From CBDDBK01 sp965225715 (GTDB taxonomy: Bacteria; Bacteroidota; Bacteroidia; Cytophagales; Flammeovirgaceae), in the NCBI GenBank assembly GCA_965225715.1, contig CBDDBK010000002.1:1302001-1366000 (forward strand): 64,000 nucleotides of DNA, read 5' to 3'. The stretch's first letter is position 1; each line of letters starts with the position of its first letter. The translations under genes were made by a program, and so were the position numbers. Below, piece after piece: positions 34,879 through 44,461 of this stretch. The notes under the pieces were generated by a model. That model did not search any database and was not told the origin of the DNA. It worked only from the letters and a program-made list of their open reading frames with translations.

Positions 34879-35571
34879 TTAGTATAAATCGCTTTTCCAT
34901 TTTCCACAGAAACAGGCTTTTTTAAATTTTTTTAAGGTTTTGCTATAAACTTTCGGTTGCAAAAATATTAGGTGAATAATTTGAATAGGTATAGAAATAA
35001 TGGATGCCATAATAGTGTATTTATAGTCATCCTCTTTATTATCTTGACTTAAATCTGGAGGTGAAGTAGTGGTTTTAACTGTTGTTCGAAGAACTTCATG
35101 AGCATTTTTTACATCGAAAAGTTTAAAATAAAATGTTTCCCAAGACTCGTCTTTTTCAGGATTATAGGTTTGGTCATAAGGAGATGGCTGAGTTAAAACT
35201 ATGCCGCGTTCTTGAAAATCAGGGCTAAAGCCAATAACTAAATAGTAGTCAATATCTGGAAATAAATCACCCATCTTTTTGAAGTCTTCTTGATTGGGTG
35301 TAATCTTATTTTCAGAATTGATAAAATGATTTGCAAGAGTAGAATCGTATCTATCGTAGTCAAGTTTTACAAAATTACAATCTTCCAAACTATTAATAAC
35401 ACTACGGGTTATATAAGGGTCGAATTCTGCATTGACATTTACACCTTTAACTAATACAGTGGAGGTGTCGCGAATCAAATGCCCGAAAGAAGGAAAAATA
35501 CTAACTTTACTCGAATAACAAGAGGATAAAACGAAAGGAAGGAAAGCCAGCAAGAAGAAAGATATTTTCAT
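34879..35571 (-). CDS. Lipoprotein of unknown function
   Basis: A 230-aa protein with a lipoprotein signal (FFLLAFLPFVLSSC, Cys18). The mature region has alternating strands and helices (STVLVKGVNVNAEFDPYITRS, DYYLVIGFSPDFQERG) and a hydrophobic stretch near 190-206 (IMASIISIPIQIIHLIFL) that could touch a membrane. The C-terminus is basic with two Cys (KKACFCGKW). I do not recognise the family. A DUF of the type predicted to sense or assemble in the outer membrane is possible. It stands alone. Confidence 0.7.
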   Translation of the reverse strand: MKISFFLLAFLPFVLSSCYSSKVSIFPSFGHLIRDTSTVLVKGVNVNAEFDPYITRSVINSLEDCNFVKLDYDRYDSTLANHFINSENKITPNQEDFKKMGDLFPDIDYYLVIGFSPDFQERGIVLTQPSPYDQTYNPEKDESWETFYFKLFDVKNAHEVLRTTVKTTTSPPDLSQDNKEDDYKYTIMASIISIPIQIIHLIFLQPKVYSKTLKKFKKACFCGKWKSDLY

Positions 35572-35925
35572 GACAATATGTTTTAAGATATTAAAAAAAT
35601 AGGTAGTCTTGTAGAAAATATGATATTATGTAAAAATTAACAATCAATAATTTATATCATCATATTTCCTATACTACAACTGCTAAAAATAATAGTTTTT
35701 TAAACATGATTTGTATATTTAGAATTACTTTTTGGACTTTTAAAAAAATATTTCTAATTAAGTTAAACTGTACTATTCCATCATCGATTTTTTTAATTGA
35801 AAGAATAAAACCAACTAATTTTAAAATTAAAAATATAATAATATATTTTATTTCATTATCAACAGACTAGAGCCTTCATTCTTTTTCAAGTGGCCTGAAT
35901 ATACTACTATTTCATTAATCCTCTC

Positions 35926-36048
35926 ATGAAGCAAAACCGTTATAACTCTTCCGGTGAGCCTCTAAATGTCCAAATGGGAGCTTTAGAAAATTGGACACGT
36001 TTGAAGAATAATGAAATTGCAGGAAAAACACACCCAGGGCTATTTTAA
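35926..36048 (+). pseudogene. N-terminal segment of the GH31 gene in the upstream frame
   Basis: A 40-codon frame starting MKQNRYNSSGEPLNVQMG and containing ALENWTRLKNNEIAGKTHPG, which reads as the natural N-terminus of the glycosidase that continues in the next frame. It overlaps the downstream frame from 36011. Removing one C from the CCC at about 36033-36035 would fuse the two into AGKTHQGYFKIIFY. So this is either a real +1 frameshift, a sequencing error, or a split gene that restarts at 36011. The gap 35572-35925 before it has no gene. Confidence 0.6.
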
Positions 36049-38368
36049 AATTATTTTTTACACCGCTCATGTAGTGCGTGTGATTGCCCACTACGCCCCT
36101 TTAGTTATTCCACCTTCTTATGCTGTTATTGCTGATCCCAAACCTACTAAAGTTAGTTTCAAAGATTTAGAAACACATTTACTTTATCAAACGAAGCATT
36201 TGAGACTGATTATTGATAAACAGACATTCACCTTACGTTTTGAAACCATTGATAAACAAATTATCAACGAAGACGACTCAGCTTTTGGCTTGACTTGGAC
36301 AGGGCAAGAAGCCACTGTTTACAAAAAGCTCCAGCCTCAAGAGCGTTTTATAGGTTTAGGAGAAAAGCCGGGCGATCTGAACCGTAAAGGCACCGGACAC
36401 ACCAACTGGAATACCGATTATTTTGCTTATCCTTTAGAAGCTGATAGTATTTACAGTTCTTTTCCTTTCTATATTGGTATTCATGACAATTTACAATATG
36501 GGATATTTTTGGATAGCAGTTATAAAACTCATTTTAATTTTGGAGCTTCTAATAATCGCTTTTCCAGCTTTAGCACAGAACACGGTCCGCTTGATTATTA
36601 TTTTATATACGGAAAAAATACAGAACACATTTTAAAACATTACGGTTACCTAACTGGTACTTGTCCTTTACCGCCTTCTTGGGCTTTGGGTTATCAACAA
36701 TCCAGATACAGCTATTATCCAGATCGAGATGTTTTAACTTTAGCCGAAACATTTAGAAGTAAAAAGATTCCTGCGGATGTTATCTATCTCGACATTCACT
36801 ATATGGAAGGCTATAAGCTATTTACATGGGATAAAGAGAACTTTCATGATCCTAAAGCCCTAATCGATAAACTGGCAACTTTGGGTTTTAAATTGGTTGT
36901 TATCCTTGATCCCGGTATTAAAGTTGAAGATAGTTATGATGTTTATCGAGATGGTTTGGAAGCTAATATTTTTATAAAATATCCAGATCAAAGCAACTAC
37001 ACAGCTGGTGTATGGCCGGGTTGGTGTCATTTTCCTGATTTTACAAATCCAAAAACAAGAGATTGGTGGGCAAAATGGTTGGAAGTTTACACAAAAATTG
37101 GAATAAAAGGTTTTTGGAATGATATGAACGAAATTGCTACTTGGGGGCAGAGACTTCCTGATTTTATTGAATTTAATCATGAAGGTCATAAAGCAACCGC
37201 CAAACATATGCGAAATGTTTATGGTTTACTGATGTGTAGAAGTACTTTCGAGGGAGCGGAAAAACATCTTCCCAATACGCGTCCATTTTTACTAACTCGG
37301 GCTGCTTACCCGGGTGTACAACGCTATTCGGCTATTTGGACGGGTGATAACGTTTCTTCAGATGACCATATGTTACTGGGTATAAGGCAAATATTGAGTC
37401 TTGGGCTTACAGGAGTCGCTTTTTCAGGATATGACTTTGGCGGTTTTGTTGGAGAAGCTGACGTTCATTTATACGTCCGCTGGTTGACTTTAGCTGTTTT
37501 TTCTCCCTTTTTGAGAAATCACACCATGATCAATACTCGAAGTACAGAGCCTTGGACTTTTGGAGAAGAAGCAGAAGAAATTGCCCGTAATTACATCAAT
37601 TTTCGATATCAGCTTTTTCCTTACCTTTACAGTATGTTTTATTTAGCACACAAATGTAATTTGCCTGTTGCTCGATCCTTAGTTCTTGATTATGACGATG
37701 ACGATGCTATTTATTCTCCTAAATACCAGAATCAATATTTATTTGGGGCTGCCTTACTTATCATACCCGTTAAAAGTAATGAAAAGATCGCTGATGCCTA
37801 TTTACCAAATGGCAATTGGTATGATCTTTATAATGATACTTTGTTAAAAGGTAATAAAAATCATTTTGTCAAAGCCCCTTTAGAAAGATTACCTGTTTTT
37901 GTTAAAGCAGGATCTATAATACCCATGCAAGCTGTACAACAAAATCTTAGCCAAAAACCTTCTGACACACTGTATCTACATATTTATAAAGACAATTCGG
38001 ATACTATTTTTGATTATTATGAGGATGATGGAGAAAGTCTTAATTATCAAAAAAAAGAGTACTATAAAAGAAAAGTTTATTATTATGGGAAAATGAATTT
38101 TTTGAAGTTTAAAAAAACTTCTGGGAATTATAAAAGTAAGTTCAAAAAAATTAAGCTCCTATTACACGGCTTCAAGCCTTTAAAAAACATCAACATCAAC
38201 GGAAAGAATAGTTTAGTTAAACAAGAAAAACATCAGATTTTTAAACCAATTTCTAATTTTGATCCACTTGGAAAACAAGCCAAAAGTGATAATTTAAACC
38301 TCCAAACTATAATATTTAGTCTTAAAAATAAGAAAATAGAGATTTGGATAAGATCAATACTTCGGTAA
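36011..38368 (+). CDS. Glycoside hydrolase family 31 alpha-glucosidase (N-terminus frameshifted)
   Basis: A 785-aa frame, probably missing the first ~30 residues that lie in the frame starting at 35926. The catalytic domain has the GH31 nucleophile motif FWNDMNE (D371) and the acid/base motif WTGDN (D446). PSWALGYQQSRYSYYPD, VIYLDIHYMEGY and WPGWCHFPDFTNP are further GH31 marks, and DYYEDDGESL marks the C-terminal DUF5110 region. The predicted role is release of glucose from alpha-linked oligosaccharides. No signal peptide is visible, so it is likely cytosolic. It has no carbohydrate-uptake neighbours. The last ~60 residues are Lys-rich. A strong terminator lies at 38411. Confidence 0.9.
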   Translation: MKLQEKHTQGYFKIIFYTAHVVRVIAHYAPLVIPPSYAVIADPKPTKVSFKDLETHLLYQTKHLRLIIDKQTFTLRFETIDKQIINEDDSAFGLTWTGQEATVYKKLQPQERFIGLGEKPGDLNRKGTGHTNWNTDYFAYPLEADSIYSSFPFYIGIHDNLQYGIFLDSSYKTHFNFGASNNRFSSFSTEHGPLDYYFIYGKNTEHILKHYGYLTGTCPLPPSWALGYQQSRYSYYPDRDVLTLAETFRSKKIPADVIYLDIHYMEGYKLFTWDKENFHDPKALIDKLATLGFKLVVILDPGIKVEDSYDVYRDGLEANIFIKYPDQSNYTAGVWPGWCHFPDFTNPKTRDWWAKWLEVYTKIGIKGFWNDMNEIATWGQRLPDFIEFNHEGHKATAKHMRNVYGLLMCRSTFEGAEKHLPNTRPFLLTRAAYPGVQRYSAIWTGDNVSSDDHMLLGIRQILSLGLTGVAFSGYDFGGFVGEADVHLYVRWLTLAVFSPFLRNHTMINTRSTEPWTFGEEAEEIARNYINFRYQLFPYLYSMFYLAHKCNLPVARSLVLDYDDDDAIYSPKYQNQYLFGAALLIIPVKSNEKIADAYLPNGNWYDLYNDTLLKGNKNHFVKAPLERLPVFVKAGSIIPMQAVQQNLSQKPSDTLYLHIYKDNSDTIFDYYEDDGESLNYQKKEYYKRKVYYYGKMNFLKFKKTSGNYKSKFKKIKLLLHGFKPLKNININGKNSLVKQEKHQIFKPISNFDPLGKQAKSDNLNLQTIIFSLKNKKIEIWIRSILR

Positions 38369-38410
38369 AAAATCATTTGGATTTAAAATACTATTTTAAA
38401 AAGAGATGTA

Positions 38411-38445
38411 TTTTTGACAAGGAAAATATACTTCCTTGTCAAAAA
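38411..38445. terminator. Bidirectional intrinsic terminator between GH31 and rpmA
   Basis: TTTTTGACAAGGAA (38411-38424) pairs perfectly with TTCCTTGTCAAAAA (38432-38445), a 14-bp stem with a 7-base loop and T/A tracts built into both stem bases. It serves the two converging genes. Confidence 0.85.
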
Positions 38446-38460
38446 ATTATCAGAGAAGAA

Positions 38461-38718
38461 TTATTCTGTAGGAGAAATATGAACAAAAGAGCGTTGTTTA
38501 TACCCTTTTTTAAAAGAAACTACGCCATCTTTTAAGGCAAAAAGCGTGTGATCTTTACCAACCCCCACATTTTTACCTGCGTGATGTTTGGTGCCTCTTT
38601 GGCGTACAATAATATTACCTGCCAAAATTTCTTGACCGCCAAATAATTTTACACCAAGTCGCTTACTATGCGACTCTCTTCCATTTTTAGAACTTCCTAC
38701 ACCTTTTTTATGAGCCAT
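38461..38718 (-). CDS. rpmA: 50S ribosomal protein L27
   Basis: An 85-aa L27. [39 protein letters not shown] and [14 protein letters not shown] are the family's conserved blocks. The Ala-His-Lys-Lys start without an N-terminal extension is the uncleaved form whose tail reaches the peptidyl-transferase centre. It is cotranscribed after rplU (116 bases upstream on the same strand), the standard order. Confidence 0.97.
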   Translation of the reverse strand: MAHKKGVGSSKNGRESHSKRLGVKLFGGQEILAGNIIVRQRGTKHHAGKNVGVGKDHTLFALKDGVVSFKKGYKQRSFVHISPTE

Positions 38719-38834
38719 ATTATTATCTTATAAATGGTGAATACTATTAATTATATTAAATTAGTATATACGTTTTAAAATTATAAAAATCTTGATAACC
38801 AACAGATTAAAATAATATCTTGAAATTATTAACT

Positions 38835-39155
38835 TTAAGAAATAATAATATCTTGTATTTTGATTTGGGTATATTTTTGACGATGTCCAGTTCTTTTTTG
38901 ATACCCTTTTCTACGTTTCTTTTTGAAAATAATAACCTTATCAGCTTTCACTTTTGGAGCAATAACTTTGGCACTCACTTTAACATGACTAAGATAAGGT
39001 TCGCCAACTTCAATGTTTTCTGTATCGTCTTTATAGAGTAAAACATTTTCAAACTCAACTAAATCTTCTGCTTTACTATCTAAGAGCGGAGTAAAAATCT
39101 TCTGTTTGGGACTAACTTTATATTGCACCCCTTTAATACTCACAATTGCATACAT
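38835..39155 (-). CDS. rplU: 50S ribosomal protein L21
   Basis: A 106-aa L21. It begins MYAIVSIKGVQYKVSPKQKI and has the C-terminal RNA-binding signature KKRRKGYQKRTGHRQKYTQI. It binds 23S rRNA near domain V. It is the first gene of the rplU-rpmA operon; the TATTTTTG box at 39197-39204 is about 40 bases upstream and fits a Bacteroidota promoter. Confidence 0.97.
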   Translation of the reverse strand: MYAIVSIKGVQYKVSPKQKIFTPLLDSKAEDLVEFENVLLYKDDTENIEVGEPYLSHVKVSAKVIAPKVKADKVIIFKKKRRKGYQKRTGHRQKYTQIKIQDIIIS

Positions 39156-39196
39156 AATTTCTTTTACGATAAAATTAATAAAAATTAAAAACTGGG

Positions 39197-39204
39197 CAAA
39201 AATA
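39197..39204 (-). promoter_or_regulatory. Bacteroidota -7 box for rplU-rpmA
   Basis: Reads TATTTTTG on the minus strand, fitting TAnnTTTG, 42 bases before the rplU start. No clear -33 TTG. Confidence 0.45.
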
Positions 39205-39350
39205 GTTTTTTTTCTGGTTTTTATACCGCTTTTATTTATAAAATCTAAATTAGATTTGCTATTTTGCTATATTTAAGCAGAATTTATAAAATTTAATTTA
39301 GATTTATTTATATTACTTTAGAACTCTTTTAAAATTATAGCCACTAAATT

Positions 39351-41066
39351 ATGATTGCAAAAATAACCTTATTATTGACGTTTATAGGTCTTATTTCTTG
39401 TTTTAACATTCAAACCGTAGAAGCAGAAACAAAAAATAAGATAGAAAATACACCTTCCAAAATTGATTCCGCTACCCTTTATCTTAACGCTAGCCAAATC
39501 AACCGATCTGCTGAAGTAACTTTAAAAAAAGGAGTTAATGAAGTGTATATCAATAATGTTACCAATAGCATTTTGGATAATAGTCTTCAAATTCAATTAC
39601 CACTAAAAGTAAAAATTATCAGCGTTTTAGTTAAAAAACGGGCTTTTCATATCAACGACTATCCACCTATTAAACAACTTTTCGACTCTATTAATAAGGT
39701 AAAAGACGAAATAGAGCTATTGGAAAATAAAATCTATGTTTTGAAAAAAGAAACAAGTGTGATTCTGAACAATAAAGATGTTATCGCCAAAGAAAATAGT
39801 ACCATTCAAGATTTAAAAGATTTAACCGATTTTTACAGTCGTCGATTAAGTGAAATTAAAAAAACAGAATTTGATATAAAAAAAGAAAAACAGGTTAAGG
39901 ATGCTTTTTTAAAAAAGTTGAAAGAAAGACATCGGGAAGCTTTAAAGAAATATAGATTAGCAAATAGCCAAATTCAATTGGTGTTAGAGGCAAATGAAAA
40001 TACCAAAGGAAAACTTAATTTACAATATTTGGTTAGTAGTGCGGGCTGGTATCCAACTTATACTTTTAAAATAAAAGATATTGACCAAGAAGGTGAACTT
40101 GAATATCTTTCAAGTGTCTACAACAATACGGGCAATGATTGGCAAGATATAAAACTAAATGTTTCTATGGTTAATCCTGTCCAAGATTTGAGTCAGCCTA
40201 AACTTTCGTCTTGGTATCTTAATTATAGACGAGCTTATGCAAAAGCTAAAAAACAAAATGCCTATCAACAAAGCCAACGTTTAAATCAATCTAAACAGAA
40301 ACTTAGTATTGCTGAGAATTTAGAAGCAGAAGAAGGAACAGAATTTGACATTGTGGAAGAATCAGCTTATTTTGAATCTGAAACAAAAACTTTTGATGAA
40401 ATAGAAGTTGGCAATTCGGAAATAACTTTTGATATTCCAAAAACCTATACTATTCCTTCCGACCCAAAAAACTATCATACTATTTATATTCAAAGTGTAG
40501 CTATAAAAACGCTTTATCGCCATTTGGTTATTCCAAAAGTTAAAGATGGAGCATATTTTATTTTAAGCGTCTTAGATTGGAAAAAATTAGGTTTAATAGA
40601 TGCTTCTGTAAATTTATATTTAAGAGATACTTACTTAGGTGAATCGGAAATTAAAACCCAAACCTTGAAAGATAATCTGGATATATCTTTGGGAAAAGAT
40701 AATTGGGTAGACGTGAAGCGGAACAAACTTGTAGAAAAAAGTAGTAAAAAACTGTTGGGTTCTAATGTACAAGAAACACTTAGCTATAAAATAACTGTCA
40801 AAAATAATTATAACAATGCCATTAATTTGGAAGTTCAAGATCAGATTCCTATTAGTCAGAATAGTGAAATACAGATTAGTAATTACGATTTGGGCGGTGG
40901 TCAGTTTAATAAACTAACAGGTAAAATTACATGGAAACTCAAATTACCCGCTAAAACTCAGAAAACTTTTACCTTTTCATTTGGCATTAAATATCCCAAA
41001 AATAAACCCTTAATTTATAAAACCAATATTCAAAACAACCAACTAAGGGCAAAGTTTCGAAGGTAA
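39351..41066 (+). CDS. DUF4140/DUF4139-domain protein (mucoidy inhibitor A-like), exported
   Basis: A 571-aa protein with an N-terminal signal (about 1-26, ending VEAET). Residues 35-130 form the DUF4140 domain (SATLYLNASQINRSAEVTLKKGVNEV), followed by a long coiled coil (about 105-225). The DUF4139 C-terminal domain begins LQYLVSSAGWYPTYTFKIKD and includes LEYLSSVYNNTGNDWQDI, and closes with beta-strand repeats (GGQFNKLTGKITWKLKLPAK). Proteins of this architecture are common and secreted in Bacteroidota, but no reaction is established for them. It ends next to a palindromic terminator. Confidence 0.88.
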   Translation: MIAKITLLLTFIGLISCFNIQTVEAETKNKIENTPSKIDSATLYLNASQINRSAEVTLKKGVNEVYINNVTNSILDNSLQIQLPLKVKIISVLVKKRAFHINDYPPIKQLFDSINKVKDEIELLENKIYVLKKETSVILNNKDVIAKENSTIQDLKDLTDFYSRRLSEIKKTEFDIKKEKQVKDAFLKKLKERHREALKKYRLANSQIQLVLEANENTKGKLNLQYLVSSAGWYPTYTFKIKDIDQEGELEYLSSVYNNTGNDWQDIKLNVSMVNPVQDLSQPKLSSWYLNYRRAYAKAKKQNAYQQSQRLNQSKQKLSIAENLEAEEGTEFDIVEESAYFESETKTFDEIEVGNSEITFDIPKTYTIPSDPKNYHTIYIQSVAIKTLYRHLVIPKVKDGAYFILSVLDWKKLGLIDASVNLYLRDTYLGESEIKTQTLKDNLDISLGKDNWVDVKRNKLVEKSSKKLLGSNVQETLSYKITVKNNYNNAINLEVQDQIPISQNSEIQISNYDLGGGQFNKLTGKITWKLKLPAKTQKTFTFSFGIKYPKNKPLIYKTNIQNNQLRAKFRR

Positions 41067-41070
41067 AAAA

Positions 41071-41100
41071 AATCTAAGAGTATGTACATACTCTTAGATT
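41071..41100. terminator. Bidirectional palindromic terminator
   Basis: AATCTAAGAGTATGT followed directly by its complement ACATACTCTTAGATT: a perfect 30-base palindrome. Read on the minus strand it is followed by eight T, a strong terminator for the 41140-41793 gene. On the plus strand the T-tract is weaker (AGATAATTTT). Confidence 0.85.
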
Positions 41101-41139
41101 AGATAATTTTGTAGATACTTAGAAGATTGATATAAAATA

Positions 41140-41793
41140 CTACCTTATTTTTACTTCCGCATTTTTTATTATTCGTTTATGTTCTACTCCGTTAAATCTT
41201 GTATGTAATTCAATTTTCATATCAAAAGTTGTGTTAATAGCTTCTGATAATTTAACTTTAATCCTTTGATGACCATCAAAAGATCTATCTTCGTTAAAGT
41301 AGACTTCTATTGATATTCTATCATTTAAATTTGAAAAATCTTCAATATAAAAAAGAGAATTAAGATTCGAACCAGCAGAAAGCACTTCTCCTGATCGGAT
41401 GATTTCTATTTGTTTATCTGTAAAAATTTTAATGCCCAAGAGTTCATCAAGAGGTATTGTCACTATTGGACAACCACCATCAGCAAAAGCCGAAGGTATA
41501 AGTGAAAAATGAGGTTTTCTATGAGGCGTTTTAACCAAAAATGCGTTTTCGTCAAAAAATAGATGCCAACTTATTTGATCAAAATTAAAAAGTGAATCTT
41601 GAAGCAAAGTATCATAAAAAAAGCGATATTCACCATTATTAAAAGATTTTAGGGTATCAGAGGCACTTACATTTAATAAAGCTGCATCTCTGATACTAAA
41701 ATATTCTTTGATTTCCTCACAATTTGAACAGCTGTATCCCAAATTAAACATAAGAAAACTAAAAAGTAGGATAATAAAAATTTTTGATTTCAT
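41140..41793 (-). CDS. Exported protein, possible lipoprotein, DUF5034-like
   Basis: A 217-aa protein. The N-terminal 21 residues are a signal sequence ending LGYSC, and Cys22 may be lipidated; a second Cys follows (SNCEE). The rest is beta-rich (GEYRFFYDTLLQ, LVKTPHRKPHFSL) with a strong CPIVTIPLDELLGIKIF segment. The plan of a signal, Cys near the start and a C-terminal strand with KVKLSEAINTTFDMKIELH recalls DUF5034 proteins of Bacteroidota, but I am not sure. Function unknown. Confidence 0.7.
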   Translation of the reverse strand: MKSKIFIILLFSFLMFNLGYSCSNCEEIKEYFSIRDAALLNVSASDTLKSFNNGEYRFFYDTLLQDSLFNFDQISWHLFFDENAFLVKTPHRKPHFSLIPSAFADGGCPIVTIPLDELLGIKIFTDKQIEIIRSGEVLSAGSNLNSLFYIEDFSNLNDRISIEVYFNEDRSFDGHQRIKVKLSEAINTTFDMKIELHTRFNGVEHKRIIKNAEVKIR

Positions 41794-41910
41794 TTTAAGA
41801 TAATTTTAAAGTTATTTTTATACTAAAATGGTAATTAAATTTTATGGTATTCAATAATACTCATTTTTTAATTATTAGTAGAAACCTTTGAATAAGTTAT
41901 TGGTAATTTT

Positions 41911-42247
41911 TCAAGTTTTGATTTTATAATTTTTTTTAAAATTTTGAGCTAAAAAAGTTCTATTGCGTTCAGTTAAAATTTTCTTAATCAAATATTTTGT
42001 GTTATCGCTCACAACTTTTTTGTCTGGCTGAAGTACAAATTGTCCCCCGCAGGATTTGCAAAGGTAGTCTTTCTTTCCTCTACGCTTACCCTTTTTGATA
42101 TATTGACAGGAACGAGCAGACTGGAGATTGAGGAATCCAAGTCGTTTTTTAAAATTAGTTTATCTTTTAGAACAAAAATTTTTATATTACAAAGTAAACT
42201 GATTTTAGGTATTTTATCAGTTTTATCATTATTTTATAACACTACCC
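41911..42247 (-). pseudogene. IS1-family element remnant with InsA zinc-ribbon fragment
   Basis: On the minus strand SCQYIKKGKRRGKKDYLCKS and CGGQFVLQPDKKV, then SDNTKYLIKKILTERNRTF read as the InsA zinc ribbon and first helices of an IS1-family transposase, ending at a stop at 41911. The upstream end (42236-42247) reads GGTAGTGTTATA, one mismatch from the end of the element at 8135. There is no matching second end. The remnant starts immediately after the stop codon of the neighbouring TPR gene. The remaining gap 41794-41910 holds nothing. Confidence 0.6.
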
Positions 42248-44005
42248 CTAATTAGACCAAGTGTCTAATTTCTTTTTAATATCTAATTGATCGGCAGGTT
42301 CTGCTAAGTCTAAAGATTTCTTCCATAATTTTATAGCTCTTTCCTTTTGGTCTAATTTGAAAAGTACATCTGCCAAATGATCCAAGATGACATAATTAGA
42401 ATCAGTATCCAATTTTACTGCTTTTTCTAAATAAATAAGGGCTTCTTTAAAGTTATCAGACTGGTATAAAACCCAACCATGCGTGTCAAGATAAGTAGGG
42501 CTATTGGGTTCTAAATCGATAAGTTTTTTGGACATTGTTTTTGCTAGATTTAAGTTTTGTTTTTTTAGTGATAAGTAATAGCTGTAATTATTAAGAGCGT
42601 GAATATTATCTTCATCTTGATTTAAAATTTCTTGATAAGTATTGAAGGCTTTATCATAAAGTTCTAATTGATAATAAATATCGGCTAAAAGACTGTTAAA
42701 TTGTTTAATATTTGAAGAATCGTAGCCTGAAGTATTGAGCAAAATAGATTTTCCAAACTCTAAGGATTCTTTAGCTTTTTTGTAATTTTTTAAAATAAGG
42801 TGTCCATTGCCCAAAAAAAGATAAAGTTGAGAATTATTGGGAAAATATTCTATGGCATTATTAGCATCTAAAATAAGGCTATCGTATTGATTTAATTTAA
42901 AGTCTAATTCAAGCACTATATACCAAATGTCAAGACGATCTCCATTGACAGCCAACGATTTTTTATAATGATAACGAGAAGAAGTAGGATCACTTTCTTG
43001 TAAACTAGTAGCGTTTAAAATATTAATTTCATCACTATCAGGATGATACTTTGCCATAATTTTGGTATATTCGGCTAATAGCTCTGTTTGATAACCGTAG
43101 TTTTCTAACAAAAAGAATAAAACTAATTTTAATTCTATATTAAAATTTGGCTTGTTAAATATTTGTAAAGCAATATTTTCAGCTTTTTCTGTTTTGTTTT
43201 GTTCATTATAGAGTTTGCATAATAAAAATTGGGCAAGTTCTTCTTCGGCATTATTTTTTAAAAGATCATTTAAAAGTATTTCTGTTTCATCATATTTTTC
43301 TACATCCAAAAGAAGTTGGGCTTGAGAAAGTTTATATTCAGTTATATAAGGATAATTTTTTATTAGTTTTTCACCTTGTATTAAAGCATTATCATATTCT
43401 TTTAGAAGTTTATAAAGCTGTAATTTTTGATACATAAGTGATGTATTCCAGCCAAACTCTTTTTCAGCAACTTCTATAATCTCCAATGCTTTTTTATGAT
43501 TGCCTAAAGATGAAGCTATACTGCTATACTGAAGATAATAGGATAAAGGTGGGTCTTTAACTTTATTCAAAATCAAGTCATAGACACTTAAAGTTTCATC
43601 ATACTCACCATTTAGTAATCTTATTTCTAACAAAATATCATAATAATGAATATTGTCTTCTTCGAGTTTGAGCGCTTTTTGAATATAAACCAAACTTTTA
43701 TCGTATTGGTTGAGTTCTAAGTAAATACGGGCAATAATATAAAAGACTGTACTTGATTGATTGTCTTTTTTTTCATATTCTAAAAAATAGACTAAAGATT
43801 TTTCAGGTCTTTCTAAGAGGAAATAATGAAGTCCTTCAAAGAAAAGGTTTTCTGTTTCGTTGGCTTTTTTGCCTCCTTGTTTTTTTGTTGAAGCTTTTCC
43901 TTTAGATTTTCTACGTTGTTTTTGAGCTTGTAATTCAGAAGAAAAAAAAAGTAAAACTAAAATGATAAAGATATTTAAGAAACTAACTTTGAAGTTATAA
44001 AACAT
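42248..44005 (-). CDS. Exported TPR-repeat protein
   Basis: I choose the internal ATG at 44005, giving a 585-aa protein with a normal signal peptide (MFYNFKVSFLNIFIILVLLF ending in ELQA) instead of the longer frame from 44053. A Lys/Arg-rich linker follows, then at least ten TPR units through to the end, for example ENLFFEGLHYFLLERPEKSL, YLELNQYDKSLVYIQKALKL and WVLYQSDNFKEALIYLEKAV. TPR superhelices bind partner proteins. In Bacteroidota such periplasmic TPR proteins often belong to envelope assembly or gliding/T9SS, but nothing here proves this. The MCE gene at 44462 is divergent. Confidence 0.88.
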   Translation of the reverse strand: MFYNFKVSFLNIFIILVLLFFSSELQAQKQRRKSKGKASTKKQGGKKANETENLFFEGLHYFLLERPEKSLVYFLEYEKKDNQSSTVFYIIARIYLELNQYDKSLVYIQKALKLEEDNIHYYDILLEIRLLNGEYDETLSVYDLILNKVKDPPLSYYLQYSSIASSLGNHKKALEIIEVAEKEFGWNTSLMYQKLQLYKLLKEYDNALIQGEKLIKNYPYITEYKLSQAQLLLDVEKYDETEILLNDLLKNNAEEELAQFLLCKLYNEQNKTEKAENIALQIFNKPNFNIELKLVLFFLLENYGYQTELLAEYTKIMAKYHPDSDEINILNATSLQESDPTSSRYHYKKSLAVNGDRLDIWYIVLELDFKLNQYDSLILDANNAIEYFPNNSQLYLFLGNGHLILKNYKKAKESLEFGKSILLNTSGYDSSNIKQFNSLLADIYYQLELYDKAFNTYQEILNQDEDNIHALNNYSYYLSLKKQNLNLAKTMSKKLIDLEPNSPTYLDTHGWVLYQSDNFKEALIYLEKAVKLDTDSNYVILDHLADVLFKLDQKERAIKLWKKSLDLAEPADQLDIKKKLDTWSN

Positions 44006-44202
44006 AATAATTATAATAAATTTAAAATCTGCAAACCAAAGTTTTATAATCAATTGGTTTTATGGAAAATATTATTGGTTTTTAATAAGTTCTAAAGATT
44101 CTGTAAAGTTTAAGTAATATTAAATTAAAAAAACTTGACAGCTTATAAATTTTAATAACCAAAAATTTATAATATAGTTAGTTATCATAATTAGGTTTGT
44201 GG

Positions 44203-44210
44203 CAAATATA
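44203..44210 (-). promoter_or_regulatory. Bacteroidota -7 box for the TPR gene
   Basis: Reads TATATTTG on the minus strand, about 200 bases before the TPR start. An upstream TTG (ATTGTTTATTTTC) is a little closer than usual. The rest of the gap 44006-44461 has no gene. Confidence 0.4.
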
Positions 44211-44461
44211 CAAATTGAAAATAAACAATAGCTTTAGCAATATAATTGATATGAATGTTTCTTTGTTAAAAAAATAAAAAAGTGTTAAATAGTTTTCATA
44301 TTTATCATATTAAAAATATACTAAAGATTTAGTCTAAAAATTTTGTTAGAAATAAAATTGGATTGTTAAGTTTGGAACATTATTGTACAAAAATAGTACA
44401 TTGGAAATTTCATTTTTATTTGAACAGTTTTAAATATTACTCACTCAATTTTAATATTAGT

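Noticed and set aside
38344..38535. A 63-codon plus-strand frame after the GH31 gene
   Set aside because: It spans the bidirectional terminator and runs antisense into rpmA.
44363..44461. N-terminal extension of the MCE protein from a TTG at 44363
   Set aside because: The added residues are not conserved-looking and precede the normal MCE opening MKIAKEIQ, which begins at the TTG at 44462.
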